This document shows, piece by piece, positions 26,040 to 38,157 of a stretch of 64,000 bases of DNA. How positions within the stretch are numbered: the stretch's first letter is position 1; each line of letters opens with the position of its first letter. Position numbers and translations under genes: made by a program. Source of the stretch: Halichondria panicea (taxonomy: Eukaryota > Porifera > Demospongiae > Suberitida > Halichondriidae); assembly GCF_963675165.1 (NCBI RefSeq), contig NC_087380.1, positions 6,146,071 to 6,210,070 on the forward strand. The letters run 5' to 3'. The notes beneath the pieces are model-generated. The model did not search any database, was not told the DNA's origin, and saw nothing but the letters and a program-made list of their open reading frames with translations.

Positions 26040-26606
26040 TATTACAGTGATTATCGTGCCCAAAAGGCGGATTCCCCTCAATTCGACATAATGAGATTCG
26101 GAATGTGTCTGCCCAACTGATGTCAGAAGTGTGCCACAATGTCTCGATCGAACCCGACACAACCCATTACTGGTGAATCATCTTCTGGTGACATTGCTGC
26201 GAACGGTTTTTGGGAAGCCGCTTTGAGAAAACGTACTTTGGATGTTCGAGTGTTTAATCTACATGCCCCTTCAAATTGAATGTCCTCACTATCTACCACC
26301 TATAGAAAGCACGAAAATATCAAGAAAAGAGCATAAACAAAGAGTAAGAGAAGTGGAGCACAGCTCCTTTACCCCAATCGTTCTGTCACTCACTGGAGGC
26401 CTGGGCAATGCTGCCACCACATGCTACAAAAAACTGGCATCACTACTCTCAGTAAAACGTGGCCAACACTACAACACAACCATGAGTTGGTTAAGATGCA
26501 GGCTCTCTTTCTCCCTACTACGTTCCTCAATTATGTGCATTAGGGGTGCAAGATCGTCTCAAGGCCACCCCATTAAATTAGACGTGCTGCCAATGGATCT
26601 ACTATA
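26040..26606 (+). pseudogene. Degenerate retrotransposon ORF fragment
   Basis: Three frames must be combined. One around 26,060-26,165 reads CPKGGFPSIRHNEIR and ends in a stop. A shifted frame gives DIAANGFW and DVRVFNLHAPSN, then a stop. A third (to 26,606) contains EHSSFTPIVLSLTGG and WLRCRLSFSLLRSSIMCIRG. From memory these motifs belong to a reverse-transcriptase-bearing element protein common in sponge and cnidarian genomes; the exact clade is uncertain. Multiple stops and frameshifts make it dead. Confidence 0.6.
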
Positions 26607-26899
26607 GTAGCCCAAGAATCAAATCTGCTCATTCTGATCACCTAACACGTGTAACTCTTAGCCACAAAATATATCATAATATTATGATAGTCACCGCCGA
26701 TTACACCGATTATACTGCTCAATAATTTATGGCTCGAGTTTCATATTGAAGTGTGTTATTAAGAAATTGCACTCGAGTCAGTATACACGTTTTATCCATA
26801 CGCTCAACACCTACGTAACAGGTCCCCATATTGGAAATATTCGCACACGGACATCTTAAAAATTGTGAAACATTTTCAGTCCGAACATTGAAAGGAAAA

Positions 26900-27206
26900 T
26901 CTGAAATGGATTTGTAACTAGGTAAACGTAAGGTCGTTTATTTTGAGAAAGACAACCTCGCAGCATTTGTCCAACGTAACTGAACCAACATACCTAATAC
27001 CCAAGAACTCTAATTTTGAGGCAGTCGACTCTATATATGTGGATGGAACCAATAGTTATGCATTTCAAATGACTATGAACAAAACCCATCCTTTGAGGAA
27101 GAATGGCCTGGACAGTCAGAACTGCATTGAATTTAAAAAAGCTTCAAGTGTATTTTGTTTTGCGTCGAGATTTACACGGATTACAAGCCACAAAACTATT
27201 TAGGAG
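26900..27206 (+). pseudogene. Crinkler/RHS-like fragment
   Basis: An 86-codon frame from 26,943 contains TYLIPKNSNFEAVDSIYV and SYAFQMTMNKTHPL. This matches the pattern seen near the C-terminus of Crinkler/RHS-type proteins (Tyr-x-x-Pro, then Phe-x-Ala-x-Asp, then Phe-Gln-Met-Thr and His-Pro). A further fragment in another frame just upstream (VVYFEKDNLAAF) suggests a frameshifted, truncated remnant. The identification is from motif memory, not a search. Confidence 0.4.
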
Positions 27207-27825
27207 CCTAAGACTTCTCTTTCTTCGCCATTTAACGACTGTGAACAGTGGGCCCTGAAAATGAATATTCTCCCTTCAACGCTTGACTACAGTTTTGACT
27301 TATGAGAACACCCAAAATTTTAACACTTTTAGCACATGTGTAATAATTCAATGTCACTATCAAGGGCGTATTTGTGAAATTCAATGTAACTTAATTTTTG
27401 TGCCTAGCTATAGGGGCCCGCTCCAGGCGGCTCTTTGTGTATGGGAGCCTCTGCTCCACTGCCTTTTGTCTTGTGCATATACTTATATGTATCAAGGGTG
27501 TTGTATATATTTGTAGTAATGTAGGTATTGTTGCTCTTTGTTCCATAATTAATTTTTGTGGCTAGCTATAGGCGGCTCTTTGTGTATATATGGGAGCTCG
27601 AGCCTCTGCTACACTACTCACCCTCCACCCCTCAGTCACCCTCCACCCTCTCACCCTGTCTTTTGTCTTGTGCATGCATACTTATACATGTAAGGATTTG
27701 TTCTTGTGCATGCATTTATCAGAATACTTTGATGTAGGCCTATAAACAATGTGTTAGTGATTTTCAGCAAAATTAATTTATAGTTTGTAATGGTATACTG
27801 GTTAACATGGTTAACAAAAATGAGA
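27174..27825. repeat. Donor block of the permuted insertion
   Basis: Matches the complement of 49,775-50,457. The match stops near 27,174; in the other copy the next sequence is that of 21,309. No gene is seen here; the region has simple CCTCCACCC-type runs near 27,610-27,655. Confidence 0.8.
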
Positions 27826-28044
27826 GCATGACAAGCATGTAAAAAAAGGTGCACATAGTGCAAAACATAACATTGCAAAAAAGCAACGATCTAAAATTTA
27901 GTAAATGTTACCTATAAGCACAATTTTAAAATGAGCTTTTCTATGTAAATTTTTAATGCTTAAACACATGATACAATTCCATCTCATAGAGCTAGATTTA
28001 GTAGAAGCAGCAATTCATTCAATTAAACCGAGAATCAGCATCAA

Positions 28045-29112
28045 TCACAGCCCCATGGGCTCATTGTGAACATACTGAACAAATCTCTGAAGCAGAGGCA
28101 TGGAGGAGTCTGGTTGAGGGAGGTTGGTCTCTATCCAGCTAATCTCTCCGCTGATTGTGGGTTTATAAGCCTCCATTATGAGAATGGTCTCTTTGGCTTG
28201 GCTGAGGAAATTGAATTCATCACAGATGTAGTCTATCTCCTCACAGGTGCATTGAAGGTGTAGCATTGATTGGGGGTATAATTGAGATAGGATGTTCTTC
28301 GTCTGAAGAGAAAGGAAGGAGATATAATTATAGCTAGCTTTGTACAGGCAAACAAACTAAGATAGTTCATTAATTATGTGAAGCTGCAGTAATGTTTGGC
28401 AGTAGTATATACAATGTTGTGGTCACCCTTAGCTATTACAATACTGTTGGTCTTCCTTATAATTTTTAAAGGGGTGTTTCACTAGCTGTTTAACAATAAA
28501 ATTTAAGCAAGCATACTGCATACTTACCCATTCACACGAAGTGCGCACCAGTTTGTCAGCAACATATCGTAGCAACCTTACATCTGTATCAGGTTGCTCC
28601 CCAGTAATCGCTTCGAGAGACCAGAGATTAGCTTTAGCATCTCTTAAGGCACAAGTGATATTGAGGGCTTTTGATAGAAGGTCGAGAGAAAAAGTATTGC
28701 TCTGGATTGATCTGGATTCATCCTCTTCATCTCGAATAACTGAGAATAACTTCCCTTCCTGTAAATGTGAAGATTCACGAAATTAGACCTTTTGTTCAGC
28801 ACATTCATACATAGTACGATTTTGAATCAATAACTGTGTATTTCACCTCAGATATATGGGTATTCAATTGCATAGAGTGCACATGAATGTTACGAAGCAA
28901 TTTGATTTAATTATAAAGGAACTCACATGAACTCGACGTAAGACCTCTATTCCATTTTTCATCTGTGTGAGAGCTTGTGTAGCATTGAGCTCTGCACAGT
29001 CAGAGGCTGAGGGTGCCGAGGTGGGAGCAGCTGTCACTAGTCCTGCTGTTAGAGACAAGAGAATCAGCTGTACTGCAATACTTGAGAGGTTGCCTCGACT
29101 GAGTGTGGCCAT
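28045..29112 (-). CDS. Secreted helical cytokine-like protein, copy 1 (224 aa)
   Basis: Three exons on the - strand: 29,112-28,927, 28,758-28,528 and 28,302-28,045. Both introns are phase 0 with canonical gtgagt/gtaagt donors and cag acceptors. Residues 1 to about 29 form a signal peptide. The mature chain of about 195 residues has six cysteines (motifs DCAELNA, NITCALRD, TSCEWT, LQCTCEEIDYICDEF), few glycines, and long stretches with helical periodicity. Size, secretion, helicity and all-phase-0 introns recall four-helix cytokines, but I see no residue-level match to a named family, so this is an analogy. A near-identical intact copy lies at 54,712-55,775. Its 5' end faces away from the EF-hand gene. 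Confidence 0.85.
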
Positions 29113-30060
29113 TTCTATGGTTGCTTGTAGGGAAAGATTTCTGATTAGGTCTCAATAAAAAGTTGCACTGGAGTTAGACAGCTGATTGTTTGTCTTCAAA
29201 CTAAGCACTATAATGAGTTGTGTTGTGGAGTGAGTACCCTTTTTTATAGTACCTATTTCTGAATGACAACACTATCGTCACAGTGATCAAATTCCACACT
29301 GATGGGTTCCATCCTTCCAATAAAAGGCTTCTCATAATTTATAGTAAACAATCTCCTTGCCAACATAAATTAGCGACACTGTAACTAATTAACCACTGCA
29401 AGGTGCTTCCAAGTGTATATGACAGGCGTTCAGTTGGTATAATTATTACACAAGATCCTATGAAGCTTTAACAAATGATAATTTGCTGAAACTTTAATAA
29501 TTAAGTAATATATACTTGCAATTGTAGCTGCATGATTATTGTGAACGTTTTTACAACACTACATATAATAATAAATTATAGTAATGTATGGTAGCGAACC
29601 AATTAACCGGTGACACCAAAGATTAATTAATATGAGCCATTAAGCTATAATTATGTATACATGCAGTTGATAGATAGTAATCAAGTCAGCTGTACTTGCT
29701 GTAATGTTCCATGCAATAATGTGTACATGACTATAACGCCCACATACTCTTAGTCACTCACACCATGCACCCACCACATGCAGGAGTAACCAATTGTTCA
29801 CTATAAGAGATGTCAATGTACAAGCAGAGGCCATAATTATCTGAACATTTCGTAAGATCTTCATTTGGGAATTGGATATTAAAAAGGCAGAAAATTATTG
29901 GCTGCATACCAATGTAATGTGAAATGTGTACATGCACATACACACAGGATCCTTGCAACATGACATTGTATACAAATTAATAATTGTAGACAATAGTACA
30001 ACATAATTATGCTCACACAAATCTTTGGTTAATAAATTCAGTATAATTACGCTCTACTAT
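29113..30060. other. Intergenic between cytokine-like and EF-hand genes
   Basis: The - strand gene promoter should lie just above 29,112: on that strand a tataaaaaag-like sequence occurs near 29,240-29,250. The whole stretch has its inverted counterpart in 51,920-54,700, where it is split by a cluster of repeats. Confidence 0.5.
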
Positions 30061-30100
30061 GAAGAAGGAAACATTTCATGATTCATGGCACAGTTTGTGT

Positions 30101-33100
30101 TCACTCAGTCTGTGGATTTGTCATTATGTACTTGTACAGTTCCATTAACTTTTTCTGTAGGACGGGATCTGATGTGTCGGTACTCTCGGCCACATCTTCT
30201 TCTGATTCTTCCACTATCTCCTCTAGCCCTTGCAAGGTCTTTAGTTCCTTCTTCAGTTCGTTTAACTTCAAACGGAGCCCGTCAATGCTCCTAAGAAGCT
30301 CATTGTGGGTGAGCTGGTCATCTTTATTGGAATCCAACATATTGAAGATGCGCCGAGTCGGTATTTCTTTGTAGAACTCGTCAGCATCGATACTTTTGGT
30401 ATCGTCCAGGTCCAGGGAATTGAATTTGAAAGAAAAAGCTGTGATAGAAAGAAAAAGCGTTCTTGACTGCACCAAACTGTACATACACATACACATACAT
30501 GTACAGCATAATTATAATAATAATCTATATGGTCACGTAAAATGTACTCACATTGAAGCAACTCGATTGCATTTCTTGTTTTATTTATCTCCACTCCCAC
30601 AATATTAATGTTCCTCTCAATCTCTACCTCTTTCTCTATCAGTTTAACCTCCTTATCTATCAATGATGACGGGGTCCCTTCGTCCTCTACTTCGCTATCA
30701 ATAGGAACACTGTCCTCTGTCGCCCCCGTGGACTCAGTGGAATCAGGGGGTGTGGTAGTAGGAGGTGGGGTAGTAGGGGGTGGGGTAGTAAGGGGTGCGG
30801 TAGTAAGGGGTGGGGTAGTAGGCTTGCTACTCGGCTCTGTTTCCTCCTTTACAGAAACTGTAGGGAGTGAAAACACAATCTACATTTGTGTTGTCTGACC
30901 ATGCAGCATAACTGATTCTTTGCACATGCATGTATATACAAGCATGTACAATGTACATGTGTTACATGTGAGCATATACAATGTACATGTGTTATGTTAC
31001 GTGTGAGCATGTACAATGTACATGTGTTACATACATGTGAGCATATACAATGTACATGTGTTAGGTTACATGTGAGCATATACAATGTACATGTGTTACA
31101 TGTAAGATACAGATAAGCTCACCTGGCAGTTCACTCTCACTGGAGGGTGTTAGGGTGGGTGGAGGAGCAGTAGGAGTGTGGTCCATCGTTTCAGCAGAAG
31201 AAGAGTCTGTGGAGTGAAGACAAACAAAATGAATGGGCATATATACGCATAAAATGCAGGTACATTGTAACATATACACAGTCAAGCAAATGCCGTATTA
31301 GCCGGAAATTTTCGTTTGTACAAATTTCACTATTTGGCTCGAGAGCCCTCAGAAGAAATTGTTCGCAGTTGTAATATTTGCGTTTCAATACCTGAAAACC
31401 ATTGTGAAATACAGATACACGGGAGTTTCTCTCGCGTTAACCTCGAAGAACGCGAAATTTTGCACCCCACGAAAATTTCCCGCTATACGGTAGCTTAAAA
31501 ACCCTCTAGGGAAAGTTAGAGAATTGTCTGATTCAAAAGTTATTTGTACATACTTCGTACATGTACATGCATGTATCTATTCTTTGAAGTAGAAACAATG
31601 TCTTGTGACTGAGTAACTGCATGGGACTAACTTGGGAAGAGTCAAGATACTACAGTGGAAGAAACTGGAGGTGCATGCATGGCCAATGTTTAACAGAAGC
31701 CATTCTATGTATGTTAAGCAGCAGGTTAAATTACATACACAAACACTAACGTACACATGTAGTCACGATGGCAAAGCTACGCACGGCTATAGGACATTAA
31801 AGGAAAAAGAATGTAAACATGAATTAGATAACTGCAACTGCCATCAAATTATAATCGATCTATAGTGCTAGAAATGACTCTAAAGGTGAGGAAGTTCAAA
31901 GATAACTTCGCCAAATAGGAACTTTTGGTTAATAAGCGCACATCAACTAATAGGCGCATACTGGTTAGCAAGCCTGGATAGAAGGCGCATGGTTTTCTGC
32001 ACAGTTCTCTGCCAACAACTGGTCTTCAAAAAGCAACTCTCTAAGCACATACACTGTACAACTTGTCTGGTGTTAGTCCAACCCTACATGTACCTGTACC
32101 TTACACAGTTAAACTATAGAATGTATAATGAGGTCCTATAGAGCAGTTTCCTACTCTGTTGCTAGGGGGCACAGAAAATTATCAGAAAACGCGCACTCCC
32201 AATGACATCCGGAGTTAATTTGATGTTTACTGGAACCAGGGATTAAGACATACTGTCGGAAAAGTATGGCCACGAGGAATGCTAGGGACTTACAATGACT
32301 GTGCTAGTTCTCAACCAGACAAAACATATACATCATCAACCCACACATTTTAAGGAAAAGTCTTCATATTAGCTATTTCCGAGTGCAACTTACCAGGAGT
32401 TTGGTTTTGAAGCAGCACAAGTTTTTCCTGCAGGCCAGAGAGACCGTGGGCAAATCTTTCCAATGAAGTGTTCATCTAGGAAAAATTAAAGTGGAAAATT
32501 AACCTCAGACGATATTATATGGATTCGAACGATACTAAATTAACAAAAACTAACATAATTATTGAAAAATACATTGCTTCGCCACACGCTCATACATGTA
32601 CATACAAAACAGAAAGGCTGGCAAATAAACGCACTCTTAAGAGAGCAGGAAAGCTGAAACTTAGTTCTGGTCATGAATTACGGTAGTAAGCCTAAGGTAC
32701 GGATTCTTAGTCTGGAGGGGCTTCTGTTGTCAATGAGCACTATACATGTAGTTAATATTCACGAAGTGAGCCTCGTGCTATACAGTTTAACACGTGGCTG
32801 GCTTTCGTGGCATGATGTAAGTGCTTCAGCACAATAACCAATTCTAACAAGAATAGTTTTTATTCTTCAATGAAGATATTTTCTTAGCGCCAGCACTTGA
32901 CCCCTCAGCAAAATAAATTATTAACGCCTCTGTGTGAGGAGCAGTGAATACTGACTCAAAATTCCTTGCTTAATACCCACTACCGTTTTCGTTTTTAGTG
33001 GGACAACATACCCTTGATTAATGTATGTAATTCAATTCGTTCATTGCCACCAATTACAAATTTGCAAACATTATTAATACATGTACCTCTTCTATAACAC

Positions 33101-34454
33101 TCTGATATTTTTCAGCCAGTAAAACGTGGCGAGAGGCATTAGCACAGCGCAGCTTGCAACATTCATGTAACAAGCAGCATGCCTGGTATTAATTACAGAC
33201 CTAAGCTATTCAGCTGTGGCTTCCTTTAAAGTGTAAAGGGTGAAAAGAGATCCAACAACCCTCCATAATATCACACTGCACTGTACATTGTTCGAGGGGA
33301 ATACCACAAGAAAATTAATCAAAACTGATACATGTTATGAAATGCAACCGCACATTCCAGAGTTGAACTGTAGGCTCTCTGTAGGTCAGCTATGCAATTG
33401 GAATCATGGAGACTGATTGAGAATAGGATCATATGTACTTAAATTAATGAGTTTCCTTAGAATTGCATTTTTTAGTGCCTTTTAACGACAAAATTACCTC
33501 TTCACAGTGCAAGGCGTACTACATGGCAACCAGTGAATGTTGTGAAATAATTGGGTTTTGCAGAATCTTTGCACACAAAAAAGCGTTTTGTGTTGAGCGT
33601 TCCTTATAAGGTTATCTGTGGTCAATCATAAAGTTGTAGATACATTGTATAAGTCAGCATGTCAACAATGCACTATTCTGCAAACAGTTGATTGAAGATT
33701 CTCAGCGAAACTTTGATAAGACAGTCCAAGCAGCTCTGTCTGATGCACTATTCTCCATCTTATATCCCAAATAATGCCTTGGTCAGCTTTTTTCACAAGA
33801 AAAAGCCATTTTGTTTTTGAATTTTGCTTCCTAAATCAGACTTGGCATTTCACCACAATGTGTTTATGAGACCACAGTGTGTAAAGATTAGATGTCCATA
33901 TAAGGAACGCTCTACACCCTCAATTTCAAAGATTCTGCAAAACCCTGTACAGTAGAACCTCGATTATCCGGCCCTCGATTATCCGGCTTGGCAGTTTTCT
34001 TGTTATCAGATCAGAAAATGGGCGTGTCCCTAAAACGCGCATGCACGTTGCAGCTGTTACCATGGAGACATGCCTGCTTATCTTCTGCGCATGCGCAGAC
34101 AACCATGTGGCACTGTTTATGAATAAAGTGGGTGGATCAAGGCGTGGTTTATCTATTCGATTATCCGGCATATTCACTTATCCGGCCTGCTTCAGGAACC
34201 AAGGTGTCCGGATAATCGAGGTTCTACTGTATTTACATTTTGTGGGCAACACAATACAACACAACATGCAGTTGTTAATGAGGGTCTGGTCTCATAAAAC
34301 AGTCGATAATTCATATACATGCACAGTCACTACACTATATAACGAGTTGACTCACCATGGTAACGTTGGCCCAGAGGCTGTCCACTTCGTGACTTAGAGA
34401 CTCATTGAGAGCAGTCACACTCGACTTCACACTGGTCACTTGCTGCAGCCACAC

Positions 34455-34487
<33 letters not shown>

Positions 34488-37107
34488 TAACTCCATACTC
34501 AATAAAACTGTGGTGCACACAATACTTGGAAATAATTATGACTCTTGGCAGCTAAAATGGCTACAAACGTTACATGTATTTCACAATTATAATGAGGCCT
34601 GACAGAAGCCATTAAGACACAAGATATGGCTGGATGTATGATGGACATAGCAGTTAGCACGGCTAGATAGAGAATGCCGTATTAATTGAATATAGTCTTA
34701 AAATGGAAGGGAAACAAAAATAAACACTAATGGTCATACTGTAGTTAGTAAACCGGTTTTTTGGGAAGAAGAGAGTAAAGCCTTACGATAGCTACAAGTA
34801 CATACATGCTGCAACTTGGTCAAAACACTTGCAGTCCAGACATACATGTATATACAGTGTACTACTATTTGCTCTCAACTCCTCTCTGACAGCAGCTACT
34901 TCAACTTAAGTGCAAAGCTAAATGTGTGTGTCACCCACCGCTGTAAGTAGGTCTGTGGTCTGTTGCATCTGGGAGGTGGAGGAGGTGTGGGCCGAGTCAA
35001 TAGAGTCTATTCTGGTCTGCAATGGGAAGGATGCATGAGAACAGGAAATTCCAAATAGTATATAAACATGGGTGCACTGAAACAATCACCAGAGATCAAA
35101 TGAACCGTACATGTATGCACAACAGTAGCTAACAAGTACATGTATTATAATAGTGGTGGTCTCAACGCATTACAAAACGTACACTTTCAAGAACGTTCTC
35201 TCTAGCTAATAAAAATTGTGCCAGCTTTTATGCCCTAGGCATTCCAGTACAACAACCACCAAAACACATGTACATGTAGCCGTATCATACCACGAACCTT
35301 GAACCCAGCAGCAGTATTGACTGCAGCGTCCACAGAGTCTTTCATCTCCTTGTTCTCCTGGCGAACGCCCCCTATGCTCTCCTTAATTATTCGGAGCTGG
35401 TCGTCATAGGAATTAGTGATGGATTCCAAGCCTGCCATCTGAGTCTTGACTGCTTTGATGTCTGCCAGGGACTTGTTGAGCTGTCGCATGCTGGCGTTCA
35501 TAACACCTATCTAGAGAGAGAGAGGGGGGGGGAGGGGGGGAGAGGGAGGAAGAGAGAGAGAGAGGGAGGGAGGGGGGAGGGAAGAGGGAGAGAGAGAGAG
35601 AGGGAGAGAGGGAGAGAGAGAGAGAGGGAGAGAGGGAGAGAGAGAGGGAGACAGAGACAAGAAAATAATAAAAACTCCTAGGATTTACTGCTACATGTAC
35701 GTAAGGCCACTGCAACTTTGACTTCAGTTTCCCGTCCAGCTCCCTCATGCTCAGTAGCTCACCTCATGGATTTGTCTATTATTCCTTTATTGCATTACGT
35801 TGCATTATGTAATGCCAAAACGGGCCTTCTTGCTGATGCTGACTGAACATTTTAAATTAAACGTTTATTTGTGAAATTTCAGAAAATTTGCATTTCCTGG
35901 TGGGAAACTAAAGTCAAAGTTGCAGTGGCCTAAAGTCTTTTCCGGCGTCTTGGAATTACAATTTTTATTAGTTCCAATTAGTATTTCCCGATAATTGAAT
36001 TGCATTCCGTACAGGTAAACAGTTACTGTACATAGGAATGCAATAATCAATCCTCACATCTTTATTGATGGTATCCACTTGTTTGATGAGCATCTCTTGT
36101 GGCTTGCTCTCCAAAACCTTCAGCCTCTCGTCCAAAACTTTGACCTCTGACCTGGCGTCTTTAAGGGAATTCCCCATGCTTCCATGCACCGACTGTAGCG
36201 AGTTCTTTGTTTGATTGAGAGTATTCCTCAGTGACCACAGCTCCTGTTGCAGTGCAGAGTATTTGTTATTCATCTCAGTCTTGTAGCGGTTCATGTCTAA
36301 AGGGGAGGAGGACCAATTTATGCAAAAAATATCGCTTTGTGCATGTCAGGAGCACACGAGGAGATGGAGTGTCTTACTAGTATTGCGGACTCACTATCGT
36401 CTATGCCACATTTCCTTATTTGCAATGTGCTAAGTGCTCCTTGTACATGTGCGGCTGATAACGCGTTTGATAATGACAGTGAATACAAAGAATAATGTTA
36501 GCAGCACTTAGCGGTTTGACAGACAATGTTTGTACATAGCAGGACAATATTAAATATGTGTTGTAAGACGCTCCATCTCCTCATGTGCTCCTGTGCATAT
36601 GATTTTATATACAATAAAATTCTCAATTGTTGCAAAATAATTTTATGAAGAGCAGCAGCACTACCATTGCTATACTGAACACTCACGTGTTCTCGCAAAT
36701 TTAATAGTTCTGTTTATACAATACGTTCTTGCAAACCCACTTATTTTAGCCCATACTGACTACATTACAAACTGCAGACAAAATCGAACATACAAATAAA
36801 TGAGTACTGACCTCCCTCTATGTTGGCTAGTCTCGAGTTTAGATCAATATGTGTGTTGGCGGTTGTGTCCGTCATCTGCCAGAGGTTAAAGGTCAAGTAG
36901 CTGCAGTAGAGACCCAGGAGAACAAGCAGACACGTGAGGAAGCCAAAGTAGAGAGCACTACACCAGCAGCAGCAACTGTGTGTGTGTGTGTGTGGGGGGG
37001 GGGGGCGATGAATAATGGGATGTGGGCGATAAGTACGAATAGAGTGGAGTAAGAACGATATGCAATGTATATATTTATTTGCGCAGTTTACGCCTTTACA
37101 GTAACAG

Positions 37108-37143
<36 letters not shown>

Positions 37144-38157
37144 TGTATTCAGATGTAACTGCTTAACGATTGCAATACGAGAACAACTAAAAGCTTCTAT
37201 AGACTTCTAGCCGCGTCTTCTGGGAATTTGACTTGTGTGTGTAGTATATTGTGTACAATACAGCTGACGGTTAGACAGGAGGAGGGCCCAACTACATCAT
37301 TTTGCAATACTTTGGCAATGTTTCTTCATAGACGTTATTCCTAACAATAGGCCCGAGGGAAAAAATATGAGACATGTTAATTTGTTTGATTTCCTTATTT
37401 ATGCATGGCCAAATAGAGTCAGACACACGTGTCACTGTTGACACTTCCTCTCCGAATCTGAGAGTTTTCTGATAATATGAATGATTTAACTTCCACTTCT
37501 CACTCATCACAAAACCGTATAAGAATATCTTGTGAAATGAGCATGCACATAATTGTATCATACATTGTTTACGAATTAATATATTCATGTGCTTCAAACT
37601 GTCGCCATAATAAATACAATACACTGAAATCATATCAATTCCATGTGCACCAGACTGAAACCTAGGTCGTTACATGCACTGACTTCCTCCTAGAACATTC
37701 CATTGTGACTATGACATGTAGGCTCTGATATGCCTGGAAGGAAATTAGGTTGCTATCCCATATATGTACCTATAATTACGCCTTTTGCAGTAGCTGTACG
37801 ATGGTCACACTAGTATGTGGTCACAGTAGACGGTCTAACATAGTGTTCGTGTTCGTGTATGCGTGTGCGCCTATTCCACTAATCCCCACCACCATCCCAG
37901 CATAACAACTGTACAATGTAACGCCTAATGTATTACTATGTGTAGGAGGTGTGTTCACTTTACGATACCCCTAATACGGTATGGTTTCACCTGTTCCACC
38001 GGCCACGAGACTCCCCCTCCTCAACTGCAGTCAGGTCCAATAGATCGGTCTCACTTCCACTGTCTCCAAGGGTACCATTTCCCAGAGAAGTAAACTCTGC
38101 AAGTTCATGGTTCTCCAGCTTCTTAAAACCCTTCTTTGATTTACGTGTGGATGTCAT
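30101..38157 (-). CDS. Type II membrane protein with coiled coils and two EF-hands (585 aa)
   Basis: Ten exons on the - strand: 38,157-37,991; 36,975-36,812; 36,296-36,058; 35,510-35,298; 35,016-34,939; 34,442-34,356; 32,475-32,394; 31,206-31,123; 30,857-30,552; 30,438-30,101. All junction phases agree and total 1,758 nt. The predicted protein has a basic/acidic cytosolic N-terminus (1-56), a Cys cluster CCCWC (57-61) that could be palmitoylated, one membrane helix (about 63-83), coiled-coil segments (about 90-340), a Thr/Pro-rich stalk (about 345-415), a second coiled coil, and two EF-hand loops (483-494, DLDDTKSIDADE; 509-520, DSNKDDQLTHNE) with acidic positions 1, 3 and 12 in place, then a C-terminal coil. 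No signal peptide, hence type II topology with EF-hands outside (inference). The donor after exon 4 (gttcgt) is weak. No named family is recognised. Confidence 0.8.
30939..31105. repeat. Minisatellite in intron 8 of the EF-hand gene
   Basis: About five copies of a 32-38 bp unit with the core agcatatacaatgtacatgt and variable short insertions. Confidence 0.85.
31287..31498. mobile_element. MITE in intron 7 of the EF-hand gene
   Basis: Ends ccgtattagccggaaatttt and the near-complement aaatttcccgctatacgg, about 210 bp. A related end (taccgtatagcgcgaaattt) occurs at 58,984 and in degenerate form at 56,383. Non-coding. Confidence 0.7.
32476..33949. other. Part of EF-hand gene intron 6
   Basis: Intronic, AT-rich. 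One stretch near 33,037-33,160 resembles 21,719-21,860 (ttcaattcgttcattg and gaggcattagcacagcgc), so it is an interspersed repeat. No exon fitting the gene was found. Confidence 0.5.
33950..34229. mobile_element. pogo/Tigger-like MITE (280 bp)
   Basis: Starts CAGTAGAACCTCGATTATCC and ends with its complement, flanked by TA on both sides (33,948-33,949 and 34,230-34,231). The CTCGATTATCCGG word and TA target are characteristic of pogo/Tigger members of Tc1-mariner. No transposase; the open frames inside are by-products of the inverted repeats. Lies in intron 6 of the EF-hand gene. Confidence 0.85.
34451..34484. repeat. CA microsatellite next to a splice acceptor
   Basis: An (AC)n run directly precedes, on the - strand, the acceptor of exon 6 of the EF-hand gene (exon begins 34,442). 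Confidence 0.9.
35511..35660. repeat. 150-bp purine/pyrimidine tract at exon 4 acceptor
   Basis: An almost pure G/A run on +, that is C/T on the coding strand. It abuts the acceptor of exon 4 of the EF-hand gene, forming an exceptionally long polypyrimidine tract. A 111-codon Ser/Leu/Pro-rich frame through it is low-complexity translation and not a gene. Confidence 0.85.
35703..35935. repeat. Inverted-repeat element in EF-hand gene intron 3
   Basis: 35,703-35,735 (aaggccactgcaactttga...) is complementary to 35,901-35,935 with few mismatches. Probably a small foldback element. Confidence 0.65.
36981..37230. repeat. GT microsatellites and truncated interspersed repeat
   Basis: A G-run plus (GT)n lies just beside the acceptor of exon 2 of the EF-hand gene (exon begins 36,975). 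A second (GT)n at about 37,110-37,140 is followed by a truncated copy of the repeat also seen near 3,600 and 20,340 (taactgcttaacgattgcaa). Confidence 0.7.

Noticed and set aside
30078-30898. Several + strand frames opposite exons 9-10 of the EF-hand gene
   Set aside because: They are antisense shadows of the phase-consistent - strand exons and recur at 51,700-51,939 only because the exons are duplicated.
35413-35748. Ser/Leu/Pro-rich frame and a possible extra exon
   Set aside because: It translates the CT-rich tract and half of an inverted repeat; exons 3 and 4 already join in phase without it.
37292-37633. 113-codon - strand open frame in intron 1 of the EF-hand gene
   Set aside because: No promoter, splice partner or recognisable domain; probably chance in an AT-rich intron.
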